Assembly: GCF_014805625.2 (NCBI RefSeq)
Contig: NW_023998415.1
Coordinates: 23,162,088 to 23,226,087 of the forward strand
Direction: 5' to 3'
Length of the DNA stretch: 64,000 nt
Source: Glossina fuscipes
Taxonomy: Eukaryota > Arthropoda > Insecta > Diptera > Glossinidae
In this document: positions 1-12,850 of the stretch, piece after piece
Position numbering within the stretch: the stretch's first letter is position 1
Layout of the letters: each line of letters starts with the position of its first letter
Translations under genes and position numbers: made by a program
The notes under the pieces: model-generated
Databases searched by the model: none
What the model saw: the letters and a program-made list of their open reading frames with translations, nothing else
Told to the model about the DNA's origin: nothing

Positions 1-2169
1 AAAAAAAAAAAACAAAAAAAAAACCAAGAAAAAAAAAAAACAAGAAGCAAAAGAAAAGGAAAATGGAAATGGAAAGAAAAGCCAAGAGACAAGCAAGCAC
101 AAGTGCTAATAATTAAAAGATATAGTTTAAGCCGAAAACTATGTCTCTTCTTGTTTTTCAAAAAATTTAAGTGCAATCGAATTTGCAAGCGTGGAACAAT
201 AAGTAGGAAAGGCAAAGCGTACGAATGAGAAAAATTTGTAAAAAATCGAGCATAAACAAAAGGATTATCATTTATTTGTCTTGAAAGAACAATGAGAAAC
301 TCGTACTGTTAAAAAAATGACTTACATATATTAGTGCCTTGTAACGTTGTATGTGTCTCTTAATGCAAATAATTTTGAATTGAAGTGCGGCTGGACGTCG
401 GGAGAATTGCTAGTTGATGTGGTGGACGGAGGGAAAATCTATTTGAAAGAGGAATCGGTTTAGGTTGTGTCTGAAGAGATATGTGCATGAAATTCTTGGC
501 ATTGGTGAGCGAAGAATTGGGGGAATTGGCGAAACGATATCAATAGTGTTTGTTAGGTGGGTTAGAGGGCTTGCAGGCTTGCTGGCTTGCAAGCAATTCC
601 TTTCAAAGAGTATTTATCCAGTAGCTCGCAATCAGTTTTTCAATGGAGTATTTCCCCCTACCAGGCAGTTCATGTTTGAATCTCACAAAGTATTATAAAT
701 TCTTTCAAGATGTCATGCGACGCTTTTGTTTTTAATATGCCAGGATTTGATGCGGCTCGTGTGCCGTTTGTCACAGCTAGGATGGATGCTAATGCGGAAA
801 AATGTAATTTCGGATCGTGGTGCAGATGCAGATGTGCCTTGATTATATGCCGACATATGATTACGTTCTTAATATCTTCGACTGAAATATTTTTAAGATT
901 TGTAAGTTTGGGTTTTGAGTCAAGCGAAAGCACAGGTTAACGCGAAAGATAATCCGATCATATTATATTAAATGATAATTTATATCCTCACTCATACAAT
1001 ATTTTCAGATGTACCACCGAACTCATTCAGGCTTTCTGGATTTTGACAACTTTTTTTTATGTTTTATAGAAAAATGAAGCCCACTGCAGAGCAGGAAAAA
1101 TTCATAGATGCAGGCCCACGTTGAAATCTATACGCTATGCAAATACTGGCTATTGCATAAGTGAATCCTTAACAACAAAAAATCAACGTGTATTCCCTCT
1201 CAACTTCTATTGCAGCAGAATGCTTCAAGGGGCTTTTGAAACATGTATTTTGCTACGCCCACTTGTTGTTTAAGTTCACTCGTTTTGTTTTTTGTTTTTA
1301 ATTGTAACTTTTACATTTAGTCATATTACTCTCGTTACTTTCGAAGAAGAGCATTAAAGTAATATGTCTATTATTCAAAAACAAAATATAAAAAAAAAAC
1401 AAATAAAAGCGAAGAAGATATCTCTTCGAAAGCCTAAATATTCAAAACAACAAAATTCCAATAATAGCGAATTTTCAGAGGCTTCACAAACACACATATA
1501 TATATATATATATGTTGACAGTTTAAAAACAAAAAAAAAATAAATAAATAAAAAAAAAAAAAACAGACGTAGGCGATAATTTACGTTCGTTCATCTTTCA
1601 TCTGCATGCGTTCACCCATATTTATATGCATACATACATACATGTATGTATTTGTACATATAGTAATCTGTTTGCGAGTTCATTATTCCAAATATTGCTT
1701 ATATAAAATTTGAATTTTGATTTCGGTCGTCTGCCAAAGCAATAAAACATAACAAAGAAAAAGAAAACAAAAAACAAATATCAAGAAAAAAAACTTGAAC
1801 CTTATTAATCGATAAGTTCAATAATCTCATAAAAAATATACTTTTTTACACCCATAAAATACCCACATAGAAGGTTTGTCAAGTGTTTGCAACGCACACT
1901 GTAATCTGCATTACATTTTTCATATAGTATTACATATACGGTATATAAACTTGATCAGCGTGAAAAATGGAATAGATGTAATCACGTCATCCGATCCATG
2001 CGCTGACTTTGAAAATTTCTTTCAAATATTTTTCGCTCATCGTCATTGGTTAATTCAGCTTAATCATTATATGTAAATAACTGGATTACGTAAGCATTCG
2101 TTTTAGTTTGCGCAAAGGCTTCTCGGCAGCGAGTTGCTGCCAAATTGTCTGACAGTATGATTTGCAGTG
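1..2169. other. AT-rich noncoding DNA
   Basis: Starts in an A-rich run (1-60). Holds a TA microsatellite (about 1496-1514), an A-rich run at 1541-1563 and TACA/TATG repeats near 1626-1665. No gene seen; the frames at 465 and 670 overlap on opposite strands and look accidental. Confidence 0.6.
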
Positions 2170-2325
2170 TGTACGATAGGGTGTACCCCGCCATGCATAC
2201 TCAGTGTATGGACTTCGGTTTTATCGCGTTTCGCATGCATATTGCGTCCACATAAACAAGCTAGCGGTGGGTATTAAAAATTTCGGCCCAAGCCGAACAT
2301 ATAACGTATTTTTTTGTTTAAGTTT
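2170..2325 (+). repeat. second dispersed repeat, 3' end only
   Basis: CTAGCGGTGGGTATTAAAAA followed by TTTCGGCCCAAGCCGAAC and ATAACGTATTTTT. The GGTGGGTAT block matches the end of the copy at 38655, and a similar GGATACAAAAGATTTGGCCA with AAGACCGAATATG occurs at 35115-35150. The CGG-CC-AAGCCG segment is a small inverted repeat. Confidence 0.35.
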
Positions 2326-3534
2326 AATTTTGCCAAAGTACAATTTTTTGCTTTCTTGCTTCAATATTTCAATTAATTGATTTATTCAATGCGTGATAAC
2401 AAATAAATGGCGCCTCATCGCTTCTTTTTTTTTTTTGTTACAGAAAAGGAAAAAAAATTAAAAAAGAAAGACTCGACTTGAAAAGTTAATCTTATATAGA
2501 AAGCGAATAATGGAATAAATTGAAAAGAAACTTAAAGAAAATGCGCAAATATTGAAAAGAAACAAGAATTGATTTTTCAAAAAGAGTGTATTATGTGGCT
2601 CATTTCGTTTGTCACACCTGGAAATAGTCTGCAGACATCCATTGAACATATAAGAAAAGATAGAAAATGATATTTTTAGTTGGCAGCGCCTATCCTTTTT
2701 AAAGTCTATGAAGCGTGAAATTGATTAACGAAAACGAAAACGAAAAGGGTAGAAGCTTCTTATTCTTAGTGGTGTGTTGACTAGACTAGGTTTTTTGAGA
2801 CGGAGCAACTAGTCGATCCAGAAGCTTCTGAATGGCGATTCTCATTCATCTACTAAGGCCCGTACGTGGTCAAATGAAAGATGCCCTGCACGGCTAGATC
2901 TGGTCTTTTTTTCTATAAAATTCACTAATTTGATAAGTAATAGTAGGTGGTCAGCACAGTTATTCTAATGACAATCAGCTTTCGTGAATTCGTGCCAAAG
3001 ATAGCCACCCAAAATCAAATGACCCTCCAGTAAGGCATCCACCTTTACTTAATGAAATCAGAAGAATTTGTTGCTAGCGATGGCCAATACTTTGAATAAA
3101 ATATTTGCTATGCTATGTTTCCTAAAGTAAGCTCTTCTCCCTAAAAAAAAAAAAAAAAAAAAAACCAGTGGTTTATATTAGTATCTAAATTATTTGCAGG
3201 AGTAGTAAACAAGATAGGAGAGTACAAATATTTTATCAAATTTATCTAAATAACGGCCAGAAACTTTTGCTGTACTATCAGTTAATAATTAAACGCTTGG
3301 AATAGTTCTGCCGGCAATAAAATAATTGTAACAATAACAATATAGTAAACACCTGCTCGACGTGCGCTATTAGCCGTAGCGTAACTTTGTGGAGAAGTCA
3401 AATATGAAACAAGTAAGAAAATTATATTCGATTGGGACCGAGTTTTTTATGAAACCATCATCTTTATGCTAAGAAACACGGAGAAGATACATTTTCATAC
3501 TCTATAATGAATCCATGGACGGACGTATGGATGG
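2326..3534. other. noncoding DNA, no gene seen
   Basis: Contains two AGAAGCTTCT palindromes about 65 bp apart (2752-2830) and an A22 run at 3143-3164. Nothing else recognised. Confidence 0.5.
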
Positions 3535-3760
3535 ACTGATTTTCTTCATTTTCTTTTTCAAACATATATGGAAATTTTTATCATGTCTCTATTGTAGTTA
3601 AGAATACTTAACAAAAAATCGAGAAAGCAGTGGTGTTCTCTGTTCACGCCCTTTTAACAATATGCCCCGTGTAATTTAGCAAACTGATCAAGAATGTATA
3701 CACTTTATGGGCTCTCTGAAGTTTCTCGCCGACTGTTGCAAACGTGTTGTTCAAATGAAT
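3535..3760 (+). repeat. second dispersed repeat, partial copy
   Basis: ATGGACGGACGTATGGATGG (from 3515) is followed, after diverged sequence, by CTGATCAAGAATGTATACAC and TTTATGGGCTCTCTGAAG. These match the GACGGACAT and TGATCAAGAATATATACTTTA blocks of the copy at 38655. Confidence 0.35.
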
Positions 3761-3955
3761 ATATTTCCGCTCTTCGGTAATATATTACATACCTCGTCTG
3801 AAAAGTTTTTGATCTAAACATGACAATGGCTAGACGACGAGGTCTAGAAAAAGTGTACATTTGAAGTGTACGTTGATAAATTTTTGCCAAAATTTTAGCC
3901 ATCTTGGACTTTGTTGTATGGCAATTGTGTGAGTAAAAATGGAAAAAAAACCGAG

Positions 3956-4087
3956 CATAAAGTAAGCGCGGAGGATACGGTAAAACTCTCGCTAGTTGAA
4001 TTGAAATGTGAACATACCGGCATGGTTGAAGATGAACATTCGGGACGGCCCAAAACTGTGACCACTGACGAACATCGGGTGATCTAA
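3956..4087 (+). pseudogene. possible mariner-like transposase scrap
   Basis: An open stretch ends MVEDEHSGRPKTVTTDEHRV-I-stop. VEDE-SGRPKTVTTDEH is the linker between the two helix-turn-helix motifs in several insect mariner families. A frame change after 4084 gives IKLKMSLR, which may be the start of HTH2. Upstream residues are not diagnostic. Too short to place in a subfamily. Confidence 0.38.
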
Positions 4088-5271
4088 TTCACAAAGCCGC
4101 GCAAGGTGTCGAATTAAGCTTAAAATGTCTCTTAGATAGCATACACATGAAATACGTGAGTATACTCTTATTAGAGCATAGAGGAGGGACTACGAACATA
4201 TTCTATGAAGTTGTTTGTCGCACCATATAGACGAGTGCAGTACAAAAATTTCCCCGAGTTGAAGTTTGAGTTGCCGTGCCAAACGTCAGCAACATTCTCC
4301 GTATCAAACTTGCTCTGACTGTTATCTGTTTGCAGATTTCAATACGATGCATGCCTCAGGGCAATGCGTTTTGATTAAATAATTCGATCATTATTTTATC
4401 TGAAATGAATTTTTGGTGTTATAAAAAAACTTTGGTAATATATTGGAGAATGTTTTGCACTGATTGTATTATTCTTGCAGGAGATCACATTGATGGATAA
4501 AATCGACTTTTACTTAGGGCGCAAACTTCACAGCGATTCTCGTACAAAGCATCATACCCTATTTTTTTTTTTTTTTATTTTCATTTCTATAAATCGGAAG
4601 AATATAACTATGTTTCGCAATTACAGAAAACGTGCTCGTGTCAAGCGTCAAATTAAAAAATGCTCTAAGAAGTTGGGTTAGAGAGGATATCATTAGGACC
4701 TTAGTCAACATGAGAATCGCAAAATCTACAAGCTTTTCGAGACCTCATCCTCATAGAATACGATGTTGGAAAAGCTATTGTAAGCTTTAATACTATATGT
4801 GTAGAGTGATTTGGGTTATTAGAAGAAGACGTTTGTTAAAAATTATTGCAAACATATTAGGTGTAATACGCCGATTAGGCAAGATAAAGATATATCATAT
4901 AGATATAGCATATTTTTGCAAGGAATCGAGAAATTTATAGAAGTATTTCGGAATCCTCTTAAAGTTTTTTTCTTTGGATTTTCTAAAGTCAGTTTGGACA
5001 ATATTGTTTAAGATTAAAGGTTTGTGTTTACCACCTATGTACGTTGCACGGGCTATATCGGAACCATCCCTTTTAACTTGTCTAAAGAGTCTATGGCTCT
5101 TTATTATGGATTGGCGAGAAAATGTGAAGAAAAATGTAAGTTTTAAGTGCAGTGACATTTTCCAAAATTAACGATTGTATAAAGCCCCGATTAATAAGTA
5201 GGGCATAAGCAACAAACTTCGAAAGGTTGAATAATATTTACGCGCACTTCAAGTTATTTGCGATACGATTA
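4088..5271. other. noncoding DNA, no gene seen
   Basis: T-rich run at 4561-4576. Overlapping antisense frames near 4895-5171 have no family resemblance. Nothing else recognised. Confidence 0.5.
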
Positions 5272-5532
5272 TTATAGGTGCAGTCGTTTTTCGCAAACAT
5301 TTGCAAAATCCGTGGGGAACTTCAGAGATGCAATAAAATATATTTGTTCTTCATAAGCGTCAAATTCGAAATCATAGTAAGCATGTCCCTCTATCCGCAA
5401 TGTCTCTGGTAGACCGTTAGGTACAATGAAGATATTGGTTTCAAATCTAGCAAATTTGAAGTCCTCGCAAGCAAACTCAGTAGCTGGAAAGCATCTCTGC
5501 TTCCAAAAGCAAAAATGAAAGAAATCGGCCAT
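5272..5532 (-). CDS. unrecognised 86-residue open frame, coding-like
   Basis: ATG at 5532 preceded by GAGGAC. The frame ends at TAA (5272-5274). The protein is Phe- and acid-rich (MADFFHFCFWKQ at the start; ETLRIEGHAYYDFEFDAYEE in the middle; CEKRLHL at the end) with four Cys, no signal peptide and no membrane segment. Its codons are more balanced in G/C than the surrounding intron-like DNA, and TTTTACTTATAG just upstream (about 5557) could be a splice acceptor. I recognise no family. It could be a small nested gene, an exon of one, or a gene fragment carried in. It lies antisense to nothing known and in the same orientation as dally. Confidence 0.3.
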   Translation of the reverse strand: MADFFHFCFWKQRCFPATEFACEDFKFARFETNIFIVPNGLPETLRIEGHAYYDFEFDAYEEQIYFIASLKFPTDFANVCEKRLHL

Positions 5533-6605
5533 GTCCTCGCCCGCTACATTATAAAGAATCTATAAGTAAAATTTGTTAGGTGTGTGTGTGTGTGTGTGTT
5601 TTTTTTTCTTTTGTTTATAAGAAAAAGATAGTAAATGAGAAGGTTGGATTATAGTCGAATAAAAAGCTCTTGTTTATTTTTACTCTCACTTTAAATAAAA
5701 TGAATTAAAGTGTAATCGTTTCAAATAAAAAATTACACGGTTATCAAGTCCCCTTGCTATTCTTCTTCTAATGAGCATTTGATGTGTTTGTACTATATAT
5801 AGCCTAATAAACTTTAAATAATTCGTGTTTTTGTAATAGATTTTCCCTTATATACCGTAGTCTTTATTAATGGATTGTTTTGCCAAATAGTTGATGTCTT
5901 ATATGACAGCACATGCACCAAATATGTATGTGAAAGCACAACTTCATTGAAAAAATTTACCATAAAAGGAAACTATTTAAAATAATGTTTATGTTCCTTT
6001 CCTCTTCAATACTTTTTATGCGAATATGTTGCCCAACTACGTTTTGCTTGTACCACAATCCCTTAAATACATGAGAACAGTAACTTGAATAGGTTTCTAG
6101 ATGCTTAAAAATTGTTCAAATAGAGCAATAATAATAAAAACAAACCTAATTGCTTTCAAAATATAAATCGAATAGACTCTCCGTTTAAAATTGTAAAGGC
6201 AAGCTATATACATAAATATGCAAGCAAAGTAAATTTGAAGGGAGGTGAGGAAATTTTTATGCTTCTAAATGATATCATAAGGCAGAGGGTGAAAGTATTT
6301 TAATTTCAGCATTGAGTGTGTAATGCGATTAAGTCTCTCTCGCTATACAGACGTAGACCTATAAATAGCAAGAATTTCAATTAAAACTCTTATTGAAAAC
6401 ATTGAACTAATATGCAGATCCATTTGGGACCAATAATTTTTGAATTAAAAAAAAAAAAAAAACGTAGTAGAAAATTCATTTCATGGACAGCTGGCAAATT
6501 CTCAGTTCAGTTTCAGTTGTAGGAATCGAGAATTCGCGAAATAAAATATGACCTAAGATGAGACCTTAGGAATTTAGGGTGCGGTTTGATTTGCAGAAAG
6601 CCATT
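5533..6605. other. noncoding DNA with TG microsatellite
   Basis: A TG repeat at 5579-5599 runs into a T tract. An A run lies near 6448-6462. No gene seen. Confidence 0.5.
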
Positions 6606-6865
6606 GAAATGTGGAATTCACTTGCCATCCTCGACAGCTGACAGATATTCTTGTGTCTTTCGATGGTTGTCTACGTGAAACCAAAGCTTTTTGATAATTC
6701 TTCTCTCTTAATTTTCGGGTTAGGTTCTGCTAGAGGCTTTAGGGGAGACTCGTTATCAGATTCAACTGGTCGTCTATTTCGAAACCTTCTGAGCCAACGT
6801 TAACACTTCTTGACCATCATCAATACATTTCCAAAAACATTGTGTATTATTGTTGTTGTCATCAT
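6606..6865 (-). pseudogene. mariner-like transposase N-terminal fossil
   Basis: The minus-strand frame from 6865 reads MMTTTIIHNVFGNVLMMVKKC, stop, RWLRRFRNRRPVESDNESPL, KPLAEPNPKIKREELSKSFG, FT, stop, TTIERH. A neighbouring frame then gives GK-stop-IPHF (6606-6614), a decayed W(V/I)PHEL motif with TGA in the Trp position. This reproduces the mariner order of HTH1 (CQRWF-RFR), a GRPVE linker shortened by about 10 residues, HTH2 (P-T--ELAE-LG-T-TTI-RHL) and GKWVPHEL. Nothing of the catalytic domain was recognised further left. Confidence 0.55.
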
Positions 6866-8004
6866 TACGACTGAAATTGCAATTGAAACGAATGCAATAA
6901 AGACTATGATCGTCGAGACAGTGTTGCCAAAGGAAAAGAAAAAATACTTTTTCGAATATTTTCTGCAGAGACTACTTTACTGAAGACTGTAAATGAATGT
7001 GTGTTTCCTTTTTGACGAGCGTTACAAAACCCAGCGCAAAATTAATTCTTTGCAAATCACTGATTAGTTGTGGGTGCCCCTAATATATAATTCAAGGATT
7101 TTTTTCTTATTATATAGGAATTTTTTTGTATATTATTTTATCACTTAATGGAAAGTTTACACAACGATAACGATCCAAAGATTGTAAATTTCGTTTTCGT
7201 AATAAAGTACTCAAGTTCCGAAGGTGGCAACATAAATTTCCGAATTCAATTAGAATAAAAGGATTAAGTGTTACATAGATATCTAATTCATATTCGATTC
7301 TATCATTTTCTTTTCTCTTTTTTTTCAATCAACGGCTGTTAGGCAAAAATCCGGGATCTGAAACAGTCAATCGACGAAGAGAAAGAGTATTAAAAAGAAT
7401 TTTAATGTTGTCAGTGCATTTATAATGCATTCAGAAAAAGTTATTTGATAACAAAAGTGATTGCTTTGTCAATGTTACGTATATTCTCAAATCTCAAACA
7501 ATATTCTACCCCGAAGCGCTATTGAGGCATTAAGGCGACGAAACACGAAACATTGAATGAGTAATAAAGAAAAAAAAAAAATAAAATAAAAAAAGAAAGA
7601 GTTGCCGTTAACTCTTATTATGACAGTCCTGTTTTTTTTTTCGTACACAGAATTTTTTGTTATATATGTACGCGCAAAACTGGATAAAAGAAGACATTTT
7701 ATTACCTTGCTCTTGTTTACTTCAACATGAATTGCGTTGTGTTATATTTTTATAGTTAATTAGAGAACTGTCAGGATTAATGTTTTAGTTAAAATTTTTT
7801 TCCTCCACTGCGATAAGTACAGGAATTGTATGAATATAACGTATTTTTTTATATTATGTCAGTAAATCCAGTTTTGCTCGCCACTGTATGTCCATAAAAT
7901 TACTCACACACAACATTTGTTATATGAATTTGTTTATTGCGATTATTGAAAGATTTTTTTAACGTATTTTACTTTACACTATATTTCGAAATTTAAGTAA
8001 ATTA
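6866..8004. other. noncoding DNA, no gene seen
   Basis: Ordinary AT-rich sequence with A-rich (7568-7600) and T-rich (7632-7642) runs. No recognisable feature. Confidence 0.5.
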
Positions 8005-8665
8005 TTTGTTGCACCCTACGCTACTTGTTGTGCAGAGTGTGCTCACTTTGTGCATGACGTATGTAACACCCAGAAGGACTTACGACATAGATTTGTTTTT
8101 TAGTGTACTCTTCGATTCACGATCATTTTTCAATCTAAGTTTGTCTGTCTGTCTGATGTCTGTTCATGGATTTTTTATGTTTAACAGATCGCAATTTTGG
8201 AGATATTTAAATGAAATTTGGTACATTAACGTGCTTTTAACCCAAGGTCGAATGATGTTAAAACTGATGCGGACCAGCTCACTTTTTCGACCACTTCCCA
8301 TATAATGGCCCATTTTAAAAAGTCGTTACATTGAGAAAAACTGAAATTTTCTGGAGCAATTTTTTGAAGCGGGTCCTACCTAATCATTCCGATGAAAATT
8401 GAGTCTTTATATGACCAGAAGCAAGAATTTACATTATTTCGTGATGAAAATTAGTTAATGATAGTAAACTGGCAGAGAAATAAACGCTACCAAATTTTGA
8501 CCACGTACACCTATTTCTTGGGTATCATGGTATATGAGGACTCTCAGGAAATGTCAATGCCATTTATGCCAAAAAGGTCTAATTGTTAATGTTTTATGAT
8601 GAAAATTTGTTCATGATATAAAAATTCCGTTCTGACCAAATTCAATTTTCTTACTTGTTCAATTT
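8005..8665 (+). repeat. dispersed fly repeat, copy 1
   Basis: Begins with CACCCTACGCTACTTGTTGT, then GTATGTAACACCCAGAAGGA, a GTCTGTCTGTCTG tract, GGAGATATTT-AATGAAATTTGGTAC, the CAAGGTCGAA block and CGACCACTTCCCATATAATG. It shares all of these blocks, in order, with 35385-36125 and with the reverse complements of 12540-12850 and 40375-40665. Confidence 0.75.
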
Positions 8666-11600
8666 CTAAAAGGTCTAATAAGGGGACGACGAAACTTCTA
8701 TTTTCCCTTCGATATCCCAACTATGTTTACCAAATTTTGTTTGAAAAAAAATCTGTTACTATACGAAAATTGGAGCAAAAGCTATTAATTAATTGTATCA
8801 GTAAAGTACTGCCCACCTTTTACTACATATTAAGATGGATGTGTTGGTTTTCTGAAGAACGCATTTCGGTTAATTTAATATTATTCTCTTATTGTTCTAA
8901 GTGGTCTCCCTGGAAATAAAGGCACATCGGCTTCCCAAACAAAAGTTTTTGCTGTCATATTATTTTGTAGAAATCTAAGTAGATAGATAAATAAATCCAA
9001 TAAGGCAATGATGTGAAAATAAAGTCGACGGTTATCCTGTTATTCCCCGATTGGTACGATGGGTTTTTATTATATATGATATCATTATCTTTGTGAAATG
9101 CGTCAAAGCTTGAATGTATTTTTGTTTAACAGCCGTAAGCTATTCCTCTTGTTGGTTGCAGTACATACAAGCACACTTTACCCTATCCCCTAAAAGCGTT
9201 CCCTATACGTGATATTTTGTATCATAAATTTGTACTTTTAGTTAGTTGATTAATGCTTGCTTTTGAAGGAACTGTTGACCATCTACGAAATTTTCACTTA
9301 GTTTTTCTCTTCTTATCTATTTTTCATTAGCAGCAAAACGCTTCTCCGAAGAACAGATTCACGTTGGGCCTGGCGAGATGTGATAAGTGAACGGACAGTA
9401 CACCTTACAGGTTAGAAGGAATTTCTAGTCATTGTAGATCGAATGCTAAAGTTTATCTCTCGAATTTTTATAGTTGATGTGTTGAGGTGATAGGAATTGC
9501 TCATTGTCATGGACGTTCATTTATCTTTATCGATCAAAGTTGGAATTTTCACTTGTATCTTTTAGTGTTCACTTATATGAGTAATTTTTTTAACCTCTTC
9601 TTACTTTAGCAGTATAATAGATGAGTGGTACATAAAAAAATCATAAGTGACTTGCAACAAAAAGTATAAAAAGAAGAGAGAAAAAACAAATAACAAGCAA
9701 TAACAACCACAACAATAATAATAACAACAACAACAACAACAACAACAAAAATTATTTATTAAACAGGTTTCGCTGTATTTAGTTGACATTACTACGATTT
9801 TCACTTTCTTTAACTTTTATTCACTTACTCTACTCGAAACATACTTTACCGAATATGGTATTAGTTGCCTATATATTGTATAAATGTCATTGAATAGTAG
9901 TTTAGTGTATAATAAAGTGGAATAAACGTACACGCAACGAAAAAGAAAAAACAAAAGACATAAATACATAAAAGATGATAATGTCTGCAGTCAGCCATTA
10001 GTCAGTCTTCAGTTATTTTTATACATATATATTATACATATATTTTATACATATACATATATATCTATGTATATATATTTATATGTACATATGTATATAT
10101 ATATACGTGTACTATAGAAGAAATGTCTATATTAAGTAAAAATCATTAACCAATTGTAATGTGGTTTGTCTGAGAAAAGTTACTCTTTTCTACTACTGCA
10201 TCTGAAAATCATTGCATTCTGTACACAATTGAGACAATCTTTTTCCTTTTCCCTCCCCCTCAACATTGTTGTTCATTTCATTATACCATACGTTGTCGTT
10301 GCATTTTATGTAAAAAAAAAGAGAAGAAAAGAAAAATAAAAAATATAGAAAAATAATATGAAAAGAAATGAAAGAGTGAACGGAAACAAATTCTGCAGAA
10401 TAGAATTAGAACATTTATTGTCATTATTATCATTAGTGTCTCGTTTGCCATTGCTCTGCTGAATATATAGTGAACGGTATACTATGACAAGAATATGCGG
10501 CAAATTCCTTACAACAAGAAAAAAAAAAAAAAAAAAAAAACATAAAAAGAGAAGTAAAGAAATGAAAGAGAAATACTGAAAACGTATATTGCAACCTCCA
10601 GTGAGTTCAGAGTCTGCATTTGAAACTATATTGTGCCGTCAGTGGGTCTGGTTGACGTAAATAAACTGTGCATAACTTTATATATGTATAACGATAGTAC
10701 AAGTATTTTATTTTTAATATTTTCGCGTTATCCAAAGTATAAAACTTTCCATTTTACATAAAAATGACAAAACGATTTTGGACAGCTTTGGTGCTGTCTT
10801 CTAATACACTACATGGCTATTACCACTTTTCCTTTCTATCTTTTCAAAAAGTTTCTATATGTAAATCGAGCGCTGCCTATGCCTTCGAGAATGAAGTTTA
10901 ACATGCTTTCGCGTTAGATGGCGTCGCAGTCGATCTTAGAGCAATTTTAGTCCCAATTTTCTTTTACTTTAAGTTTCTTCTTGCCATAGGGCACTTTCTC
11001 AGTACGTTGTTTCCGCCTTTGGTCCAGAAAAGATGTCAAATTTTTCCAAACGCTATCACTGTCCAGCACACGAACGGAATTGAAATTAATCCGAGTTTAG
11101 AATGCTTATCGATAGAGAAGCATGGTCCCACTGCAAAACTCTTTATATATTGATATCGTTGATGATTAGAATAAAGATTTAAAAATTTTCACTCATTTTT
11201 TTTAAAGATTTTTTAAAGAAGGGATCACCCAAATTTCAAACTCGATTCTATGATACTACGGAACTGAGGATGAAAATATAGTCACATAGCTATACAGACA
11301 TATATTAGCTTCAAGGTAACTTAGGATGTTTCAAGAATGTACACACTAAGGAACACTTAACGATGACTTACAATTTCATTTCTTTCCTTATTTAGCCAGT
11401 CAGTCAGGTGTGCTCGCTATAGATGCCGTGATTGGAAAAGCTTATATGGAAGAGGGAATAACGATTCGTGTATGTTTAACTTGAATGTGGGAAAATGCGG
11501 AACTTCGGGAAAGACAACGGGATATTGATTATCTTAAAATAGTTGTGGTAGTATACGCGGTAGTACAGCTCCATGAAGAACGGATGAGAACACCGAGAAT

Positions 11601-12122
11601 ATCTAATAGTCTTGTAAAAGTTCTTAACTACTACAAGCTAAACAATAAAATCTGAATGTCTTCTTATTATAAGAGGGGGAAAAATTAATTTTTAAGCACT
11701 TCTTAATGACTTTATTAATTGCGAAATTGCGTTGATGTGGAAAAGACCCACATTATCACATCGTAAAGACGCCACAAATGGTAAAGACTGGAATAAAGGC
11801 AATACGCACATCACCCTGATGGAACGTATGCTAAATAAATGGAAAAATGTAAAATTATAGACACAAACTCTGTTTACCATCGAAGTGAATTCATATACCG
11901 ACAATTTGCTTGAGATTAGGTAAAATTTGAAAAGTCTCTATATATCGTTACTAAGACATAATCACTTCTAAGTATATCACTGTGTAACGACGACCCGGGC
12001 GAATATAACACATGGCAAACGAAAAAAAAATTCATGAAACTAAATATTCATTAATCATTTATTGGACGATTGCGCGTGGACATGTTCTTTGACCTCCAGT
12101 CTTTTTCTTGCATGAATTTTTT
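8666..12122. other. noncoding DNA with simple repeats
   Basis: Contains an AAC trinucleotide repeat (9722-9749), a long TATA/TACA-rich stretch (10020-10110), and an A22 run near 10519-10540. An ATG-less 49-codon frame on the minus strand (11096-10947; includes VWKNLTSFLDQRRKQRTEKV) looks coding-like but is unidentified. No gene assigned. Confidence 0.5.
11107..11114. promoter_or_regulatory. TATCGATA palindrome (possible DREF/BEAF site)
   Basis: Exact match to the 8-bp palindrome bound by DREF and by the insulator protein BEAF-32 in Drosophila. A single site deep in noncoding DNA; function unproven. Confidence 0.2.
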
Positions 12123-12362
12123 TCAACGCGTGTGGGAGTAAGTCGCATCCTTGAGTTCATTATAATCTTTTTTTTTTCTGTTTTTCAAAAACCTTAAATC
12201 GCTTTCTCCAAGTTGGTCTTTAATCGAAGATTTGAAACCGTTCGTTGACTTAGTTAACGAAACAAACTTGGGCCGCATTTTCACGTTCGTCATTGAAGAA
12301 TTTGACGCTTCAAATGTGCAACAACTAAGATTTTGAGTGGACTTAACATTGAATGCGTCCAT
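12123..12362 (-). CDS. unrecognised 79-residue open frame
   Basis: ATG at 12362 (TTAAATGG). Basic, Ser/Lys-rich protein starting MDAFNVKSTQNLSCC, with TNGFKSSIKDQLGE in the middle and ending KDATYSHTR. It is less AT-biased than its flanks, which makes a purely chance frame less likely. No domain recognised. There are no visible splice partners and no terminal repeats around it. Chance or a decayed exon are the alternatives. Confidence 0.2.
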   Translation of the reverse strand: MDAFNVKSTQNLSCCTFEASNSSMTNVKMRPKFVSLTKSTNGFKSSIKDQLGESDLRFLKNRKKKDYNELKDATYSHTR

Positions 12363-12539
12363 TTAATCATCGATCGAAAACTTATCAAGCAGGCAAACAA
12401 GCTTCAGTCGACTAAAACAATTAATCTGAATCGATTATTATAATAAACAAGGAAAAAGAATAGAGTGGTCCAAGTCCCACCATTACACAACTCTGCTTAA
12501 TACAGTTTTACAGTTTTACAGTTTTACAGTCTTAAAATA

Positions 12540-12850
12540 AGTTATGTAATATGGGACGTGGTCGAAGAAGTGATCCAACGTGGACTATTTTCAATATTGT
12601 TTATCCTTGGACCAAAATATATTAATCTACCAAATTTTATTAAAATATCTCGAAAATTGCGGTCTGTAGATTGAATACAAGATAGTAAGGCAGACAGACG
12701 GATAGAGAAGCTTAACTTGATTCAGAAAGTGATTGGGTCGGTTGGTTGAGTGGGTAATGAAAATTGAATAATGAAAGGTGTCGCCTACCTTAAGCTCTTC
12801 TTTCTTGTACCACAAGGGGTGTATGATATAAAATATATACACCCTGCAAT
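12540..12850 (-). repeat. dispersed fly repeat, copy 2
   Basis: The reverse complement shows the GTACAAGAAAG start, the GTCTGCCTTACT region, ATTTTCGAGATATTTTAATAAAATTTGGTA and CACTTCTTCGACCACG. Truncated relative to the copies at 8005 and 35385. A short tandem of ACAGTTTT (12502-12530) abuts it. Confidence 0.65.
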
